NCBI RefSeq assembly: GCF_029892785.1 | Contig: NZ_JARXXA010000019.1 | Coordinates: 1 to 64,000 of the forward strand | Direction of reading: 5' to 3' | Length of the DNA stretch: 64,000 nt | From: Parabacteroides sp. PH5-46 | GTDB taxonomy: Bacteria > Bacteroidota > Bacteroidia > Bacteroidales > Tannerellaceae | In this document: positions 62,322 to 64,000 of the stretch, in pieces | Layout: each line of letters starts with the position of its first letter | Position numbering within the stretch: position 1 is the stretch's first letter | Program-made: the position numbers and the translations under genes | Notes under the pieces: generated by a model | Database searches by the model: none | What the model was told of the DNA's origin: nothing | What the model saw: only the letters and a program-made list of their open reading frames with translations

Positions 62322-62981
62322 TTATTTGCCTGCGGCTGCGGCAGCAGCTGCTCCACGAGCAGCACGTGTCAACTTAACGGCAGCTACAACAGCATTCTTA
62401 GCATTTACCAGTTCCAGCTTGTCAAAGTGAAGAGAACCAACTTGTATTGTTTTACCCAAGCCTAAGTTTGTTATGTCTACAAGCAACTTTTCAGGGATAT
62501 CTTTGTACAAGGCTTTCACTTTTAGTTTTCTCATCTCCAGGCTTAATTTACCCCCTGCTTTTACACCTTCAGAGTGTCCTTCCAGTTTAACAGGTACCTC
62601 GATAACGATTGGTTTGTTATCAAAGATTTCCAAGAAGTCGATATGCAGAATTTCATCTGTTACCGGCTGAGTCTGAATATCTTTAACCATAGCCATTGCT
62701 TTTTTGCCACCTTCCAGAGATAGTTCTACCAAGAATACTTCCGGAGTATAGATCAGATTACGGATAGCCTCTTTTGTAACTGTAAAGTGTGTTACAATGA
62801 TACCATTACCATTATGGCTTTCGATAAGCTTTTGACCTTTACCTAATTTTCCTTCATACGGTAAAGCAACCACTTCGCTTCCATATAAAATAGCAGGGAT
62901 ACTGCTTTCTTTACGAATGGCTTTAGCCGCTTTCTTACCTACTGCTTCTCTGGGTGTTCCTTCTAATTGATACGTTTTCAT
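62322..62981 (-). CDS. rplY: 50S ribosomal protein L25 (Ctc-type)
   Basis: At 219 residues this is the long Ctc form of L25: an N-terminal 5S-rRNA-binding barrel (YQLEGTPREAVGKKAAKAIRKE, IPAILYG) and a C-terminal TL5/Ctc beta domain (VIEVPVKLEGHSEGVKAGG). It ends in an alanine-rich tail (RAARGAAAAAAAGK). It stabilises 5S rRNA in the large subunit. A good promoter lies upstream. Confidence 0.96.
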   Translation of the reverse strand: MKTYQLEGTPREAVGKKAAKAIRKESSIPAILYGSEVVALPYEGKLGKGQKLIESHNGNGIIVTHFTVTKEAIRNLIYTPEVFLVELSLEGGKKAMAMVKDIQTQPVTDEILHIDFLEIFDNKPIVIEVPVKLEGHSEGVKAGGKLSLEMRKLKVKALYKDIPEKLLVDITNLGLGKTIQVGSLHFDKLELVNAKNAVVAAVKLTRAARGAAAAAAAGK

Positions 62982-63059
62982 TTCTTTAATTTGTTTGTGT
63001 TACTCAAAATTAGTTGCTTCCTAATTTCCCATCACACTTATGGGCTTAAAAAAGCGCTG

Positions 63060-63090
63060 CAAAAATACGTCTTTCTTTCGTATTAACAAA
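63060..63090 (-). promoter_or_regulatory. Promoter of rplY-pth operon
   Basis: Minus-strand -33 TTTG (63090-63087), 19 bp, then -7 box TATTTTTG (63067-63060), about 75 bp before the rplY ATG. Confidence 0.75.
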
Positions 63091-63182
63091 GGAATAAAAG
63101 CTTTTATTTCAATCTGTATCCATTAAATTTACGCTCAATTCCGATCCTAGGATAATAAAATACCAACAGGATAGATGAAGGT

Positions 63183-63698
63183 TTATTCGATGAAAGACAG
63201 GAGAAAATCGGCAAAATCGTCATCTCTCCAATCACCTTCAAAGCGTTTACCATTAATAAAGAAGGTGGGAGTTCCTTCCACTCCATTATCAACACCCGAC
63301 TGGTAGTCTTTCTGCACCTTCTGCAGGCATTTTTCGCTATTCATGTCAGCTTGAAATTTTGAGACATCGAGCTTGAGTTTTTGCGCATATTCGAGCAAGT
63401 TGTAATCCTGTAGATACTGCTGGTTGTCGAATAGCAACATCTGCATTTCCCAGAACTTACCTTGCTGTGCTGCCGCTTCGGCAGCTAGCGCTGCATTCAT
63501 GGCGTTGGCATGTAATTCTGTCAATGGGAAATTCCGGAAAGCAAACATCAAATCCTGCCCCAGACGTTCCTGTATATCTCGCATCACGTAAAAAGCCTTT
63601 CTGCAATACGGACATTGATAATCTGCGTATTCTACTAACTCAATAGGAGCGCTTATTTGTCCCCTTATGTGTTCATGTTGATTCACTACTATAGCCAT
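63183..63698 (-). CDS. DsbA-family thioredoxin-fold protein, cytoplasmic form
   Basis: The 171-residue protein has a thioredoxin fold with the active site CPYC (Cys29-Cys32) in VEYADYQCPYCRKAF, a DsbA-type helical insert (about 60-130) and the cis-Pro loop GTPTFFING. It has no signal peptide, so it probably acts in the cytoplasm as a dithiol oxidoreductase or stress protein rather than as periplasmic DsbA. It is monocistronic and its partner is unknown. Confidence 0.88.
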   Translation of the reverse strand: MAIVVNQHEHIRGQISAPIELVEYADYQCPYCRKAFYVMRDIQERLGQDLMFAFRNFPLTELHANAMNAALAAEAAAQQGKFWEMQMLLFDNQQYLQDYNLLEYAQKLKLDVSKFQADMNSEKCLQKVQKDYQSGVDNGVEGTPTFFINGKRFEGDWRDDDFADFLLSFIE

Positions 63699-63806
63699 AC
63701 TTTTTATTTTTAATTACTTTCTATTACAACACCGGAATACTGGTATTTGTTTTTTCCTTACCTTCGCAGGATTACTTGCTGCTTTATCCGACAAATAATT
63801 ATTTAT

Positions 63807-64000
63807 ATGAACAAACTAATCGCTATTATTCTGTGTGCCATCTTATTTGCTTGCTCTACGACAAAAGAGCAAAAGGAGTTTTTTACCAATCCGGTGATCC
63901 CGGGAGATATGGCAGATCCCTCTATAATAAGGATAGGCGAGACTTATTATGCTACCGCTACATCCTCAGAATGGGCTCCTTTTTATCCGGTATTTACTTC
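63807..64000 (+). CDS. GH43-like lipoprotein, N-terminal fragment (cut by window end)
   Basis: The first 64 codons lie in the window. They show a lipoprotein signal (lipobox LFAC, Cys16) followed by NPVIPGDMADPSIIRIGETYY, the typical start of a five-bladed GH43 propeller in which the Asp of ADPS is the catalytic base. The enzyme would act on arabinose-, xylose- or galactofuranose-type linkages. The remainder is outside the window. Confidence 0.75.
   Translation, partial: MNKLIAIILCAILFACSTTKEQKEFFTNPVIPGDMADPSIIRIGETYYATATSSEWAPFYPVFT

Noticed and set aside
63104-63295. 63-codon frame overlapping the DsbA-like gene
   Set aside because: It overlaps the DsbA-like gene on the same strand in another frame and shows no domain.

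Overview
The window looks like a chromosomal segment of a gut Bacteroidales bacterium, most likely Parabacteroides or a close relative. The evidence is a SusC/SusD pair, promoters of the Bacteroidota type (TTTG at about -33, TAnnTTTG at -7), a Bacteroidota-type SecA with a C-terminal zinc motif, a methylmalonyl-CoA decarboxylase operon, DUF3575 and DUF4199 proteins, and lipoproteins throughout. No rRNA, prophage or insertion sequence was found.

Layout. 1-2.9 kb: a leftward tyrosine recombinase and a DUF3575 gene, separated by a segment bounded by two 21-bp inverted sites (776-796 and 1423-1443) that looks like an invertible phase-variation switch. 3.5-9.8 kb: an Lnb/DUF4105 protein, a PafA-like phosphatase that has lost its catalytic residues, and secA. 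9.8-13.5 kb: a GH51 arabinofuranosidase lipoprotein and a REC-HisKA-HATPase protein. 13.5-18.1 kb: mce, mmdA, a lamin-tail/OadG fusion, the biotin carrier and mmdB, which link methylmalonyl-CoA decarboxylation (propionate formation) to Na+ export.

18.7-44.5 kb: one long rightward locus with a LacI-type regulator at each end. It encodes a FucP-type permease, three GH172 (DUF2961) proteins, FucI, SusC/SusD, a GH116 protein, AraB-type ribulokinase, a DUF6786-like lipoprotein, a membrane/TPR-like protein paired with a CxxCH beta-propeller lipoprotein, and an unrecognised secreted all-helical protein. FucI also isomerises D-arabinose to D-ribulose, AraB can phosphorylate D-ribulose, and GH172 contains exo-D-arabinofuranosidases. 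There is no fuculose kinase or aldolase. I therefore read this as a polysaccharide utilisation locus for a D-arabinofuranose glycan (D-arabinan-like) rather than for fucose. This is inference.

44.5-64 kb: mostly housekeeping. It holds a TonB receptor, nitroreductase, a DUF2520 protein, a KdsC-like HAD, Maf, an in-frame IlvD/Edd-ApbE fusion, GT2, DUF4199, a tandem SRP RNA and tRNA-Thr(TGT), a PurF homologue lacking the glutaminase cysteine, pepT, gcvT, a toxin-antitoxin pair running into comB, a Gfo/Idh oxidoreductase, an Hsp15-like protein, pth, rplY, a DsbA-like protein, and the start of a GH43-like lipoprotein cut by the window end.

The most unexpected pattern is a set of intergenic arrays (3198-3285, 18346-18455, 43316-43403, 54171-54276). 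Each is built of short, mostly palindromic units repeating at exactly 22 bp, but each has its own sequence. A weaker 21-bp version lies at 12193-12241.
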